Source of the DNA: Holosporales bacterium
Lineage (GTDB): Bacteria > Pseudomonadota > Alphaproteobacteria > BNTO01
Assembly: GCA_031257945.1 (NCBI GenBank)
Contig: JAIRNU010000110.1
Location: 1-13,906, forward strand
Reading direction: 5' to 3'
Length of the DNA: 13,906 nucleotides
Below, piece by piece: positions 1 to 7,370 of the stretch. The notes under the pieces were generated by a model. The model was given only the letters and a program-made list of their open reading frames with translations. It was not told the DNA's origin and searched no databases. Made by a program: the position numbers and the translations under genes. Each line of letters opens with the position of its first letter. Position 1 is the stretch's first letter.

Positions 1-2498
1 ATTTGTTCAGGGGGAACCTCGGCACTGCCAAACGAGGCCAATATTGAGCCAAAGTCGATGCTTACTAACCCGGTGCAGCCGCAAAAAACGTTCTCCTGAA
101 TGCCTTGAACGTTTGACTGAATTATAACATTGCGCAATTCGCTGCACTCAGCAAAAGCGCTGCTCCCGATGTCTCGAACGCTTGGCGGGATTGTAACATC
201 CCTCAAATTGGAGCAAAAAGAAAAAGCTCCGTTCCCAATGTATTGAACGTTTGGCGGGATTGTAATACTGCATATGTTACAGCTGGAAAAAGCTTCGTCA
301 CAGATTGTTGTTAACGAGTCTCCCTGGAATGTGACAGTCGAAAGAGGGCACAACAAGAATGCGCGTGGCCCTATGACAGTAACTCTCGCTGGAATAGTTA
401 TTTTATCTAATCGGCAATATGCAAAAGCCGCCTCACCAATTTCTCCTAATTCACTGTTGCTATGGAAATTAATACTCGTAAGCCAGGAACGATAGAATGC
501 CTGCTTCCCTATGGTCGTCACTGCCCGTGGGATATCAATACTTTGCAAAGATCCGCATTCACGAAATGCGTCTTCGCCAATTACTTGTAACGTATCCCCC
601 TCGAAAGTAATAGACGAAAGACGGCTGTGCGCAAATGTTAGCGGATGAATACTGAGCACTCCGCGGGGGATCTTTATGTTACTGAGATTGCTGTCCATGA
701 ATGCGCGCGCTCCTATTTCTGTTAACCTGCTGCCAGCTTCGCAATCAACCTTTTCTATACTACTACCCCGGAAAGCGTCAGGCTTGATTTCGATAATATT
801 AGTACCAATCAAACCATTAACGTGAGACCTGTATTTATCAAAAACATTATCAAAAACGCGCTTCAACGCATTGCTAGGAATAACGGTTGTATCGACCGAC
901 GCATTTTGACGGCGGTTAACAATTAATGCACCTTCTTCTTCGGGTGGAAGTTCATCAATTGGCTCGTCTTGTCCATCTTGCACTTCATTTATAGCACCAA
1001 AATAGACTGTTTGTATTATGGGGCTATTCGGACCGTAGTTCGGACCGTAGTTCGGATCGTGGTAATGATAGAGGCGATAGTGGCCATCGCCGTAACACTC
1101 CATGCCATTGGCATCTGGCGTGACATCTGGAAACATTATGTAGCGCCATATGTTGTCCTTATAGAAACACCACTTGTGTGTTACAGGATCCACTAGCCGC
1201 CACACAGTGACGGAACCGTTTGCTTCTGTAATTTGCACCTCACTGTCATTGCTACTTTCACTGATTTCACCACTACGAAACGCAAATATACTACTTAAAA
1301 ATGCGTGCGTTCCCTCTATGCGCAGCCGTTCCTGTGTCTGTGTCTGTATCTGTGGTATACAGGAAGCTAACATGGATAAGTCTACCTTTGTCCCAGCAAA
1401 CGCACCTGGACCAATTTCTTTAACCGAAGCGGGGATGTTAATTACAAGGGTGTACCCCACATTGTGCCTTTCCAGCGGCAGATCGTACTGCGCAAAAGCA
1501 TAAGATTCAATCGTTTTTAACTGACTTTCATCTTCAAAAATTACGGAACTCAAATTGAAACAACGTGCAAATGCCTCCTGTCCAATAGATTCAACGCTTT
1601 TGGGAATCGTTATATAGTCGAGGCAACTACACCCCTCAAAGGTACCGTCATTTATTCTATTTAGACTGCTATCTTGATCAAAGATAACCATTGCAAGGCC
1701 GCTACACCAACGAAAAGCCTCTTTGCTAATTTCTGTAACACTTGGTGGAATTGTGATTGATGTAAGACCACTGCCCTCAAAAGCACAGTCCCCAATCCGC
1801 CAAACATTGTCTGGGATCCTTAACTCTCGTAGACTCCCACAATAAGCAAACGTCCTAGGCTCTATTTGCGTTATACCGCGTCCTTCGAACGTAATGTTGT
1901 TGAGTAAAAAGCAATTGTAAAAAGCCCCCATGTCAATTTTTATGACACTTGGCGGAATTAATATGGATATAATGTTAGTACCTTCAAAAGCACTAGCACA
2001 TATTTCCTGAAGACTACTCTGTCGTTCGAACGTAACGGCGGAAAGGCTACGGCAACCGCGAAAAGCATGTGAACCAATCGTTTGGACACTGCTTGGGATA
2101 TTTATTGAGTTTAGCTCGCAACACGACATAAATGCTTCACTTCCTATATCTGTAACCTGACTTCGCTCCTCAAAAGTAACGCTTTGCAAATTATTCATAT
2201 CGCGAAAAGTATACCCTGGAATGCTTGTAATCCCCGCTCCAATTACTATACTACGGACTAAATTTTTGTGCCTTGCGACCCCCCTTCCAAATGGCTCATT
2301 CTGATTTAATTCTGTAACCGTTATTCCCTTTCCTTCGCTACTGCCGCTCCCACGTCCGTAACTTACGCCGCCGCTGGAAACGTACAGCGAGGTAAATGGT
2401 GGTTGTGCAGAATAGTCCCGGTCGTCCCCTCCGATACAATACGTACAAAACACATAATTCGCTGACAACATTGCCAGCTTTACAATCCTTCTTGTCAT
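1..2498 (-). CDS. BspA-like leucine-rich repeat surface protein, left copy (3' end outside window)
   Basis: The frame runs open from ATG at 2498-2496 to the window edge, 832 codons with no stop, so the C-terminus is missing. The start is supported by GGGGAGAG about 4 bases upstream. Residues 1-24 form a signal-like segment (MTRR, a hydrophobic stretch, then cysteines at 18 and 21 before IGG), possibly a lipoprotein signal though the lipobox is not canonical. From about residue 80 there are ~23-residue repeats of the form IPxSVxxIGxxAFxxCxxLxxVxF, the BspA/LRR_5 type known from bacterial surface and host-contact proteins. A non-LRR island of roughly 150 residues interrupts the repeats near the middle, and a 12-base tandem repeat encodes NYGPNYGPN inside it. 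Function beyond surface binding is inference. It is the diverged twin of the gene at 11388 and reads divergently from rtcB. Confidence 0.9.
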   Translation of the reverse strand, partial: MTRRIVKLAMLSANYVFCTYCIGGDDRDYSAQPPFTSLYVSSGGVSYGRGSGSSEGKGITVTELNQNEPFGRGVARHKNLVRSIVIGAGITSIPGYTFRDMNNLQSVTFEERSQVTDIGSEAFMSCCELNSINIPSSVQTIGSHAFRGCRSLSAVTFERQSSLQEICASAFEGTNIISILIPPSVIKIDMGAFYNCFLLNNITFEGRGITQIEPRTFAYCGSLRELRIPDNVWRIGDCAFEGSGLTSITIPPSVTEISKEAFRWCSGLAMVIFDQDSSLNRINDGTFEGCSCLDYITIPKSVESIGQEAFARCFNLSSVIFEDESQLKTIESYAFAQYDLPLERHNVGYTLVINIPASVKEIGPGAFAGTKVDLSMLASCIPQIQTQTQERLRIEGTHAFLSSIFAFRSGEISESSNDSEVQITEANGSVTVWRLVDPVTHKWCFYKDNIWRYIMFPDVTPDANGMECYGDGHYRLYHYHDPNYGPNYGPNSPIIQTVYFGAINEVQDGQDEPIDELPPEEEGALIVNRRQNASVDTTVIPSNALKRVFDNVFDKYRSHVNGLIGTNIIEIKPDAFRGSSIEKVDCEAGSRLTEIGARAFMDSNLSNIKIPRGVLSIHPLTFAHSRLSSITFEGDTLQVIGEDAFRECGSLQSIDIPRAVTTIGKQAFYRSWLTSINFHSNSELGEIGEAAFAYCRLDKITIPARVTVIGPRAFLLCPLSTVTFQGDSLTTICDEAFSSCNICSITIPPNVQYIGNGAFSFCSNLRDVTIPPSVRDIGSSAFAECSELRNVIIQSNVQGIQENVFCGCTGLVSIDFGSILASFGSAEVPPEQ
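1027..1062. repeat. 12-bp in-frame tandem repeat in left LRR gene
   Basis: Three units of TTCGGACCGTAG lie end to end, the third imperfect (TTCGGATCGTGG). On the coding (minus) strand they give repeated Asn-Tyr-Gly-Pro. The right copy has an unrelated short stretch here (PRGPGTRL), so this repeat arose or was lost after duplication. The unit is a multiple of three, so copy-number change keeps the frame. Confidence 0.85.
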
Positions 2499-2545
2499 CT
2501 TCTCTCCCCTTAATTTGGAAAAATTTAACCGCTCCCTTGATTGTC

Positions 2546-2574
2546 AGTGTAACAGTTCCGCGCTACATGATCAA
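2546..2574 (-). promoter_or_regulatory. Promoter of left LRR gene
   Basis: Read on the minus strand: -35 TTGATC (2574-2569), a 17-base spacer, -10 TACACT (2551-2546). The right copy has TTGACC-N17-TACACT at the same distance from its start codon, so the element is conserved between copies. The predicted leader is about 40 bases. Confidence 0.65.
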
Positions 2575-2607
2575 TGCCCTGTGTGCAGCTTCACATTTTT
2601 TTGCTCA

Positions 2608-2631
2608 CACATGTCCATGCGTTGACATGTG
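2608..2631. promoter_or_regulatory. 8-8-8 palindrome upstream of left LRR promoter
   Basis: CACATGTC and GACATGTG are perfect inverted 8-mers around an 8-base spacer, 33 bases upstream of the -35 box. The half-sites are identical in the right copy (11256-11279), while the spacer there differs by one base. This suggests a dimeric regulator site. It also lies at the very inner edge of the inverted repeat, so a recombination role cannot be excluded. Confidence 0.55.
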
Positions 2632-2702
2632 CTATATATGGCCTCTATCCCGTCTACCACGATTGGGAGGGGCGGCAGCGGAAACGCTAGCAGTCTACTC
2701 TC

Positions 2703-2715
2703 GTAGGGTGCTGAG
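2703..2715 (+). repeat. Solitary copy of GTAGGGTGCTGAG
   Basis: The same 13-mer forms both ends of the candidate element at 7230-7837. Here it stands alone, with no partner and no adjacent TGGAGGAT, between the left arm and the rtcB promoter. It may be the relic end of a related element. Confidence 0.4.
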
Positions 2716-2734
2716 AATAACCATTTCTATTTTT

Positions 2735-2763
2735 TTACAAAGGCCATAATTGTATGGTACAAT
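2735..2763 (+). promoter_or_regulatory. Promoter of rtcB
   Basis: TTACAA (2735-2740), a 17-base spacer and TACAAT (2758-2763) make a good sigma-70-like pair about 100 bases upstream of the rtcB start. It lies in unique DNA between the left arm and rtcB. Confidence 0.55.
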
Positions 2764-2765
2764 AG

Positions 2766-2861
2766 CGGCGTTTAAGGTATGAATCGTTCGAAGCAGATTA
2801 CGTTGCACGTAACTTGCTGGACTATAAGCTGACGGACGAAATGAAGCATAAAATGGTATAG
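2766..2861 (+). pseudogene. Coding-like remnant immediately upstream of rtcB
   Basis: A 31-codon frame between a TAG at 2763 and a TAG at 2859-2861 reads like a real protein C-terminus, rich in Asp, Glu, Lys and Leu (for example FEADYVARNLLDYKL, ending KHKMV). It has no credible start codon, and its stop lies 2 bases before the rtcB ATG. It may be the tail of a gene whose front was lost when the left arm was placed here, or a chance open frame in the rtcB leader. I do not recognise the sequence. Confidence 0.25.
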
Positions 2862-2863
2862 CT

Positions 2864-4006
2864 ATGATTACATTGACAGGGAAATACAACACGGCAATAG
2901 TGTTCGCAAATAAAATTGATGGAAAAAGTGAGGAGTCTATTATCCAATACCTAGACCACCCGATGTTCGCTGATACAAAAGTACGAATTATGCCAGATGT
3001 TCACGCTGGAGTAGGTAGTACCATTGGGTTCACTGCGACGTGCAATGATTATGTAGCCCCAGCAATTATCGGCGTAGACATTGGTTGCGGTGTAAATGCA
3101 TACAATATTGGCGAAGGAAGTGTTACCTTCAACAAATTGGATAGCTATATCAGAAAACATATCCCAAGTGGCCGGTGCGTCAATGAGTCCGCAAACACGC
3201 TGCTAGAAAAAGCATATGAGTATGTGCAAAGCGAAACCCCGTTCCACGAATTTATCAAAACGGTAAATAAGCTATCACAAAAAGTACGAATCCCAGAAAG
3301 CCGGGCTATAGCGTCGCTAGGCACACTTGGTGGCGGCAATCACTTTATCGAAGTGGATACAGATGAAACCGGTAATCGCTGGGTATTGATACACTCTGGT
3401 AGTCGTGGCTTTGGTTCCTACGTATCAAATTACCACCAGAAATTAGCCAATAAGAGGACTGTAAAGGAGAGCCCAATAAAAGTGCTAACAGGTGTTGCCG
3501 CCGAGGAATACATCGAAGATATGATCACCGCGCAGCTTTACGCAAGGGTTAACCGCGCTCTTATAGCATACCAAATTTGTTGTGAGTTTTTGAAAGTAGC
3601 CCACAGCAAGCTATTTGCAATTGAAAGTGTCCATAATTATATAGACTTCGGTAGTAATGTGATTCGTAAAGGAGCGATTTCTGCCAAAAGCGGGGAATCT
3701 GTGATAATCCCTTTTTCTATGGCAGACGGCGCTGTTGTTGGGGAAGGAAAGGGGAATAGCGAATGGAACTGCTCCGCGCCGCATGGTAGTGGGCGAAAGT
3801 TATCCCGAACGCAGGCGAAGGATCTTTCTTTAGACGAATATCGCAGGCGTATGAGCGGGGTTTGGTCTAGCTGTGTGGGACAGACTACCGTTGACGAGAG
3901 CCCGATGGCATATAAGCCGCTCGAAGATGTAATGGCCTTTATCGGGGAAACCATAGATATTAAGCACTACCTGAAACCGATATATAATTTCAAGGCAACT
4001 GAGTGA
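2864..4006 (+). CDS. rtcB: RtcB-type RNA ligase (3'-phosphate/5'-OH)
   Basis: RtcB joins RNA 2',3'-cyclic-phosphate or 3'-phosphate ends to 5'-OH ends using GTP and Mn2+, in RNA repair and, in archaea and animals, tRNA splicing. The protein has 380 residues, within the family's range and a little shorter than the E. coli enzyme (408). The expected metal and catalytic residues are present in order: Cys75 in DIGCGV, His160 in GGGNH, His177 in IHSGSRG, His257 in HNYI, and the guanylylated His307 in SAPHGSGR. The start overlaps no other gene. The ribosome binding site is weak, and the upstream open frame ends 2 bases before the ATG, so coupling is possible. No rtcA, archease or prfH gene is in view. 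It is convergent with rimM. Substrate in this organism is unknown. Confidence 0.96.
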   Translation: MITLTGKYNTAIVFANKIDGKSEESIIQYLDHPMFADTKVRIMPDVHAGVGSTIGFTATCNDYVAPAIIGVDIGCGVNAYNIGEGSVTFNKLDSYIRKHIPSGRCVNESANTLLEKAYEYVQSETPFHEFIKTVNKLSQKVRIPESRAIASLGTLGGGNHFIEVDTDETGNRWVLIHSGSRGFGSYVSNYHQKLANKRTVKESPIKVLTGVAAEEYIEDMITAQLYARVNRALIAYQICCEFLKVAHSKLFAIESVHNYIDFGSNVIRKGAISAKSGESVIIPFSMADGAVVGEGKGNSEWNCSAPHGSGRKLSRTQAKDLSLDEYRRRMSGVWSSCVGQTTVDESPMAYKPLEDVMAFIGETIDIKHYLKPIYNFKATE

Positions 4007-4145
4007 TGGCAATGCGCTGAGAGCGATCCATTATGGTGTGGTTTTTCGCGCTGTGCAAAATCCCCGCCCCGCTCCCCATTCTTTTCGCGGCGAGATGTGC
4101 GTCACGCCCCACCGCCTCCGTCTACGATACTGTTTTGAATCGCCG

Positions 4146-4187
4146 ATTGCAGTTGTTGCTGCTGCAATGTACAAAAATGTGTTGTAC
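4146..4187. other. Two abutting stem-loops between convergent genes
   Basis: ATTGCAG/CTGCAAT (7-bp stem, 9-base loop, 4146-4168) is directly followed by GTACAA/TTGTAC (6-bp stem, 7-base loop, 4169-4187). They lie in the 221-base gap between the 3' ends of rtcB and rimM. Position suggests termination or transcript-end protection, but neither has a strong T tract. An 8-bp palindrome, TAAGCTTA, also occurs twice nearby (4213-4220 and 4233-4240, the second inside the rimM 3' end). Confidence 0.35.
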
Positions 4188-4227
4188 TGGTAGGTTTTTG
4201 GGGCAGGCATACTAAGCTTAGACGGAG

Positions 4228-4797
4228 TTATTTAAGCTTATTCCAAATAATATAATCGCAATTAATAAACATCTTGGCATTTGCGAGGTCTATATCAGGG
4301 ACAGCACGATTAGTGAAAGGGAGTGTCGCAATAGCCTTGTTTCCATCTTGAATTGTTATAAATGCTCCAGCGCCATAATCTTCTACCGCAATAACGTGGC
4401 CGATGCGCTTTTCGGAGCCACATTCTATTACTTCCAAATTATTAAGTTGCCACGTATAGTATTCGCCCTCCGCCTCGCCCTCTTCACCTTCACCGGCTTC
4501 ACCGGCACCAGCACCCGCCATCTTCGCCGCTGCTTGCATTGCCGCTTTTTCTACGTACAATTTTTTGCGAATAAATGTTTCCGCAATATTGCGGCTGCTG
4601 CAGTTATTAATTAATGCCGTAACGGTATGTTTTGTCAGCGCCTGACGCCATTTCACATTAACGTGCCCAAGCCCGGAGCAAACCAGCGTATTATAGCGCA
4701 TTAGCCCGGCCAAACTCTCGCACCTAGAATTCACAACAACCAGCCCGCCTAGCCCATATGGACGAACTATCTCCCCCACAAGAACCAAATCCTCCAT
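4228..4797 (-). CDS. rimM: 16S rRNA processing / 30S maturation factor RimM
   Basis: RimM binds S19 and assists maturation of the 30S head. The 189-residue protein has the N-terminal beta-barrel opening (VGEIVRPYGLGGLV, residues 7-20) and a C-terminal PRC-barrel (about 113-187, with YYTWQL, IGHVIAVEDYGAGAFITIQ and the IIWNK end). Between the domains, residues 85-112 form a low-complexity Ala/Gly/Glu linker longer than is usual for the family. The ATG shares one base with the stop of the upstream transporter gene (TGATG), which indicates translational coupling. It is the last gene of the rpsT operon. In many bacteria rimM sits with rpsP, trmD and rplS; none of these is beside it here. Confidence 0.93.
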   Translation of the reverse strand: MEDLVLVGEIVRPYGLGGLVVVNSRCESLAGLMRYNTLVCSGLGHVNVKWRQALTKHTVTALINNCSSRNIAETFIRKKLYVEKAAMQAAAKMAGAGAGEAGEGEEGEAEGEYYTWQLNNLEVIECGSEKRIGHVIAVEDYGAGAFITIQDGNKAIATLPFTNRAVPDIDLANAKMFINCDYIIWNKLK

Positions 4798-5708
4798 CAG
4801 GAACGCCGCTCTTCAAAAATATTGGAAACAACGACGTAAGACCTAGGGAATTGCTTATGAATATCTGATTCTACGCGCTTTTGTTGCGCTGAAATGTTCG
4901 CTGTTGATGCGTTTTGTTTATGTGTTACTTTCACGAGGATAAACTCCCCGCGCCCAAGATGCCTTGTTACTACGGAAAACTGCGTTACCCCAGCATTATC
5001 CACTATTTCCGATATTTTGCTATTTGTTTCGATTGGAAGGCTCCTGTCTAAAAGACAATCCAACGATCTTTTCCCGATCATAATAGCAATTACAAAAAAG
5101 TAAACAACGATTCCAATGCCAACCAAAGAATCCAACCAATGTAGTTTGCTTGATGCAAGAAAGCACAAGATAACCGCTGCATTCATCGCGATATCCGCTT
5201 TGTAATGGGCCGAATCCGCGCGTAATGCTGCAGATTTTATTTTTTTAGCGTAGTGCGTTTGAATGACGGCAAGAAGCACCACAAGGAACAGTGAAAATAC
5301 CAGTGCGACCGTTACCCAGCAATTTGTTTGGCCAACTATAGATTCGTGGGAAGCATGCTGGGCAACGTCCTCATAAATGATAGATGCCCCAACGACCAGT
5401 AAGAAAATCGACTGAATTAAAGCTGCAAATGCCTCGATTTTGCCATATCCAAAAGGGTACTTCGCATCTGCGGATTTCGTAGAGAGCCAGATGAAGTCGA
5501 CATTAAGCAGGGAGACGAAGCAATCCTTTATTGAGTCAAGAAAGGCGGCCTCAATTGCGAGTGACTTGGTGGCGAAGTACGCCCACGCGCGGAGCCCGAC
5601 GATTCCAAGGGTTATAGCAAAAACGTAGAGGACAAGCTTTTTTACAATAGCGCGATCGCGGCCTTGGATTTCCGTACCGACATCGCTATGTGCCGAGCAA
5701 CAAAACAT
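4797..5708 (-). CDS. Cation diffusion facilitator (FieF/YiiP-like divalent metal exporter)
   Basis: This inner-membrane protein probably exports Zn2+, Fe2+ or a similar metal in exchange for protons. Its 303 residues match the family length. Membrane segments lie at about 25-46, 50-72, 95-115, 130-150 and 173-210, followed by a cytoplasmic C-terminal domain from about 215. The transport-site residues of YiiP have counterparts: Asp58 and Asp62 in LDSIKD, His168 and Asp172 in HYKAD. The family signature appears as YPFGYGKIEAFAAL (84-97). The start is supported by GAGG in the end of the reductase gene, 3 bases separate the two genes, and its stop overlaps the rimM start. Metal specificity cannot be told from the sequence. 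Confidence 0.93.
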   Translation of the reverse strand: MFCCSAHSDVGTEIQGRDRAIVKKLVLYVFAITLGIVGLRAWAYFATKSLAIEAAFLDSIKDCFVSLLNVDFIWLSTKSADAKYPFGYGKIEAFAALIQSIFLLVVGASIIYEDVAQHASHESIVGQTNCWVTVALVFSLFLVVLLAVIQTHYAKKIKSAALRADSAHYKADIAMNAAVILCFLASSKLHWLDSLVGIGIVVYFFVIAIMIGKRSLDCLLDRSLPIETNSKISEIVDNAGVTQFSVVTRHLGRGEFILVKVTHKQNASTANISAQQKRVESDIHKQFPRSYVVVSNIFEERRS

Positions 5709-5711
5709 TCT

Positions 5712-6809
5712 TTACCTCGTTTCAGCCGTACACGCGGATACAGGCGCAGTCACTGGCGCCCTAGCTATAGGCCAGTTAGGCGGCGCAGGGTGCGCACCCA
5801 AAAACCGCTTAACCGCGTAGGCGGATTTCGCCGCCTCACCGAACCCGCTCACAATAATCTTCATTTTCTCGGCGTAATGCACAACATCGCCAGCCGCAAA
5901 AATTCCAGCTTGATTGGTTGCCCCATCGGCCTCATTAATTATAATCTTTTGATTATGCATCTCTAGGCCCCACCCTTGCATGTAGCTAACATTCGCCGAT
6001 ACTCCAAAAAAAACCAAAAGGAAATCCGCCGGGATCACCTCTTCCTGCTTATCATTTTTTACAGTAATCCGCGCGATTTTTCCACACTTTCCTTCTTGCC
6101 TGCCTAGCGCCGTTATTTCAAACGGGGCGTATATACGTGCAATCCCTTTATTTTCAAAAACTTTTAAACGCCCCAAACTAGCATCACTACAGCGAAAAGA
6201 ATCCCGCCGATGCACAACGCTAACACTCTCAGCAATTTTACATAGCTCTACGCCCCAGTCGATAGCGGCATTCCCCCCGCCAGCAATAACAACCCGCGAA
6301 TTCGAGAATTTATTAACGTCTAGGACTTTGTAGAATAATGACTGTCCTTCGAATTCTGCTTCGTTTGGAAGGCCGATGCGGTTATGCGTAAACGTCCCGA
6401 CTCCAGCGGCGATAACGACCGTTCTTGCAAAAAATGCGCCGTTCGATGTTTTGATTTCAAATACCGCGCTATCTTGATTTGCTTGAGCTTGCCCCTGCCC
6501 CTGCCCTTGGTCTTGGTCTTGCCCTGTCCGCATTATATCATTAACACACGTATCAGCAAAAACAGTCGCCCCCAGCGATAGCGCCTGAGAATGCAACGAT
6601 TTTATTAAATCCGTAGCAGTCACCCGCTCAAGAGCCGGCACCCCGTATACGGGCTTTTCGGGATATAAAGCAGAGCACTGCCCCCCAACTTCATCCTGCG
6701 AGTCTAAAACGGCGGTACGAACGCCCAACATCCCAAGCTCCGAGGCAGCAAACAAGCCGACTGGACCGGCCCCCACCACAACTGCATCAAAACAGCGATC
6801 AACTTCCAT
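5712..6809 (-). CDS. Thioredoxin-reductase-like ferredoxin--NADP+ reductase
   Basis: A flavoprotein that transfers electrons between NADPH and ferredoxin, in the soluble FNR class that resembles thioredoxin reductase. Visible motifs are the FAD-binding GAGPVG (13-18), the NADP-binding GGGNAA (177-182) with downstream HRRDSFR (200-206), and the second FAD motif GIFAAGDV (302-309). The redox CxxC of true thioredoxin reductases is missing after the NADP motif, which supports the FNR call. Residues 97-110 are an in-frame Gln-Asp/Gln-Gly repeat encoded by hexanucleotides (about 6481-6522), an insertion not expected in the fold. The C-terminal tail is Ala/Pro-rich. It starts 9 bases after the rpsT stop, with no clear ribosome binding site. 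Confidence 0.93.
   Translation of the reverse strand: MEVDRCFDAVVVGAGPVGLFAASELGMLGVRTAVLDSQDEVGGQCSALYPEKPVYGVPALERVTATDLIKSLHSQALSLGATVFADTCVNDIMRTGQDQDQGQGQGQAQANQDSAVFEIKTSNGAFFARTVVIAAGVGTFTHNRIGLPNEAEFEGQSLFYKVLDVNKFSNSRVVIAGGGNAAIDWGVELCKIAESVSVVHRRDSFRCSDASLGRLKVFENKGIARIYAPFEITALGRQEGKCGKIARITVKNDKQEEVIPADFLLVFFGVSANVSYMQGWGLEMHNQKIIINEADGATNQAGIFAAGDVVHYAEKMKIIVSGFGEAAKSAYAVKRFLGAHPAPPNWPIARAPVTAPVSACTAETR
6481..6522. repeat. Hexanucleotide repeat inside the reductase gene
   Basis: Consecutive 6-base units of the kind CTTGCC, CCTGCC and CTTGGT encode alternating Gln-Gly and Gln-Asp on the minus strand (residues about 97-110). The six-base period preserves frame on slippage. Confidence 0.8.
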
Positions 6810-6818
6810 ATGGAATGA

Positions 6819-7124
6819 TCATAACGATAACGCCGCCTTTTCGTTAACAACCTTGCGGGCCTTGCCATTCATCCTTGAAACTTTCCTCGCAGCGGCATTC
6901 TTGTGCATAACGCCTTTACTAACGCCGCGCATCAACTCCTTCTCCGCAGCGACGAGGGCGGCACGGATGTCGGACTCAGTGGCTGCAGGATTTTTTACAA
7001 AGGAAGATATCATATCCTCCACCTTGCGCACAAAAGTGCGTATACGATTTTTCCGCGATTTATTGATCTGTGTCCGGCGCACCGTTCTACGGACAGATTT
7101 TTCTGCTGATTTATGAGATGGCAT
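6819..7124 (-). CDS. rpsT: 30S ribosomal protein S20
   Basis: A small basic primary binder of 16S rRNA. The 101-residue protein begins MPSHKSAEKSVRRT and has the characteristic helical segments RTFVRKVEDMI and HKNAAARKVSRM, close to alphaproteobacterial S20. It is slightly longer than the usual 86-92 residues, with extra residues in the middle (KNPAATES) and at the C-terminus. The ATG has no strong Shine-Dalgarno. It is the first gene of the operon, preceded by a promoter at 7159-7187, and the reductase gene follows after 9 bases. Confidence 0.97.
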   Translation of the reverse strand: MPSHKSAEKSVRRTVRRTQINKSRKNRIRTFVRKVEDMISSFVKNPAATESDIRAALVAAEKELMRGVSKGVMHKNAAARKVSRMNGKARKVVNEKAALSL

Positions 7125-7158
7125 CTAAAAGAATGAGAAAAAGGAACCAAGTACACTC

Positions 7159-7187
7159 ATGTTAAGCAATTTTACGCTTTTTTGCAA
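7159..7187 (-). promoter_or_regulatory. Promoter of the rpsT operon
   Basis: On the minus strand: TTGCAA (7187-7182), a 17-base spacer and TAACAT (7164-7159). It lies about 35 bases upstream of the rpsT start and would drive rpsT, the reductase, the metal exporter and rimM together. Confidence 0.55.
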
Positions 7188-7370
7188 GAGCATGTGCAAG
7201 TCACATCAAATGAAAAGACAATGGAGGATCTCAGCACCCTACACATTCCGCTATCCCTTGGAATGCGCGGTATTCAGCGGTTGGAACAAGCACTTGAAAC
7301 AAGCATAGTGGAAATTCTTGCATCTAGCGGGAAGCTCCGCCCCCCACCCCTTGTATGTTGTCAGGGTTTT

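Larger units (their letters stand above)
1..2636. repeat. Left arm of large inverted repeat
   Basis: This arm is the reverse complement, with divergence, of 11251-13906. It carries the outward-reading LRR gene, its leader, its promoter and a palindrome. Bases 1-119 match the right arm perfectly and the first mismatch is at 120. Inside the coding part, long near-identical blocks alternate with strongly diverged ones. The non-coding leader is about 90% or more identical by eye. Similarity stops just past the palindrome at about 2636. The arm is 20 bases shorter than its partner because of several small indels. Confidence 0.95.

Noticed and set aside
2396..2749. 117-residue frame opposite the left LRR start, and its counterpart at 11173-11490
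   Set aside because: Similar in both arms only because the DNA is duplicated; each is the antisense of the LRR N-terminus and leader.
4031..4210. 59-codon minus-strand frame between rtcB and rimM (starts MPAPKTYQYN)
   Set aside because: No ribosome binding site, Arg-rich from GC-rich DNA, and overlaps the hairpins; I could not support it as a gene.
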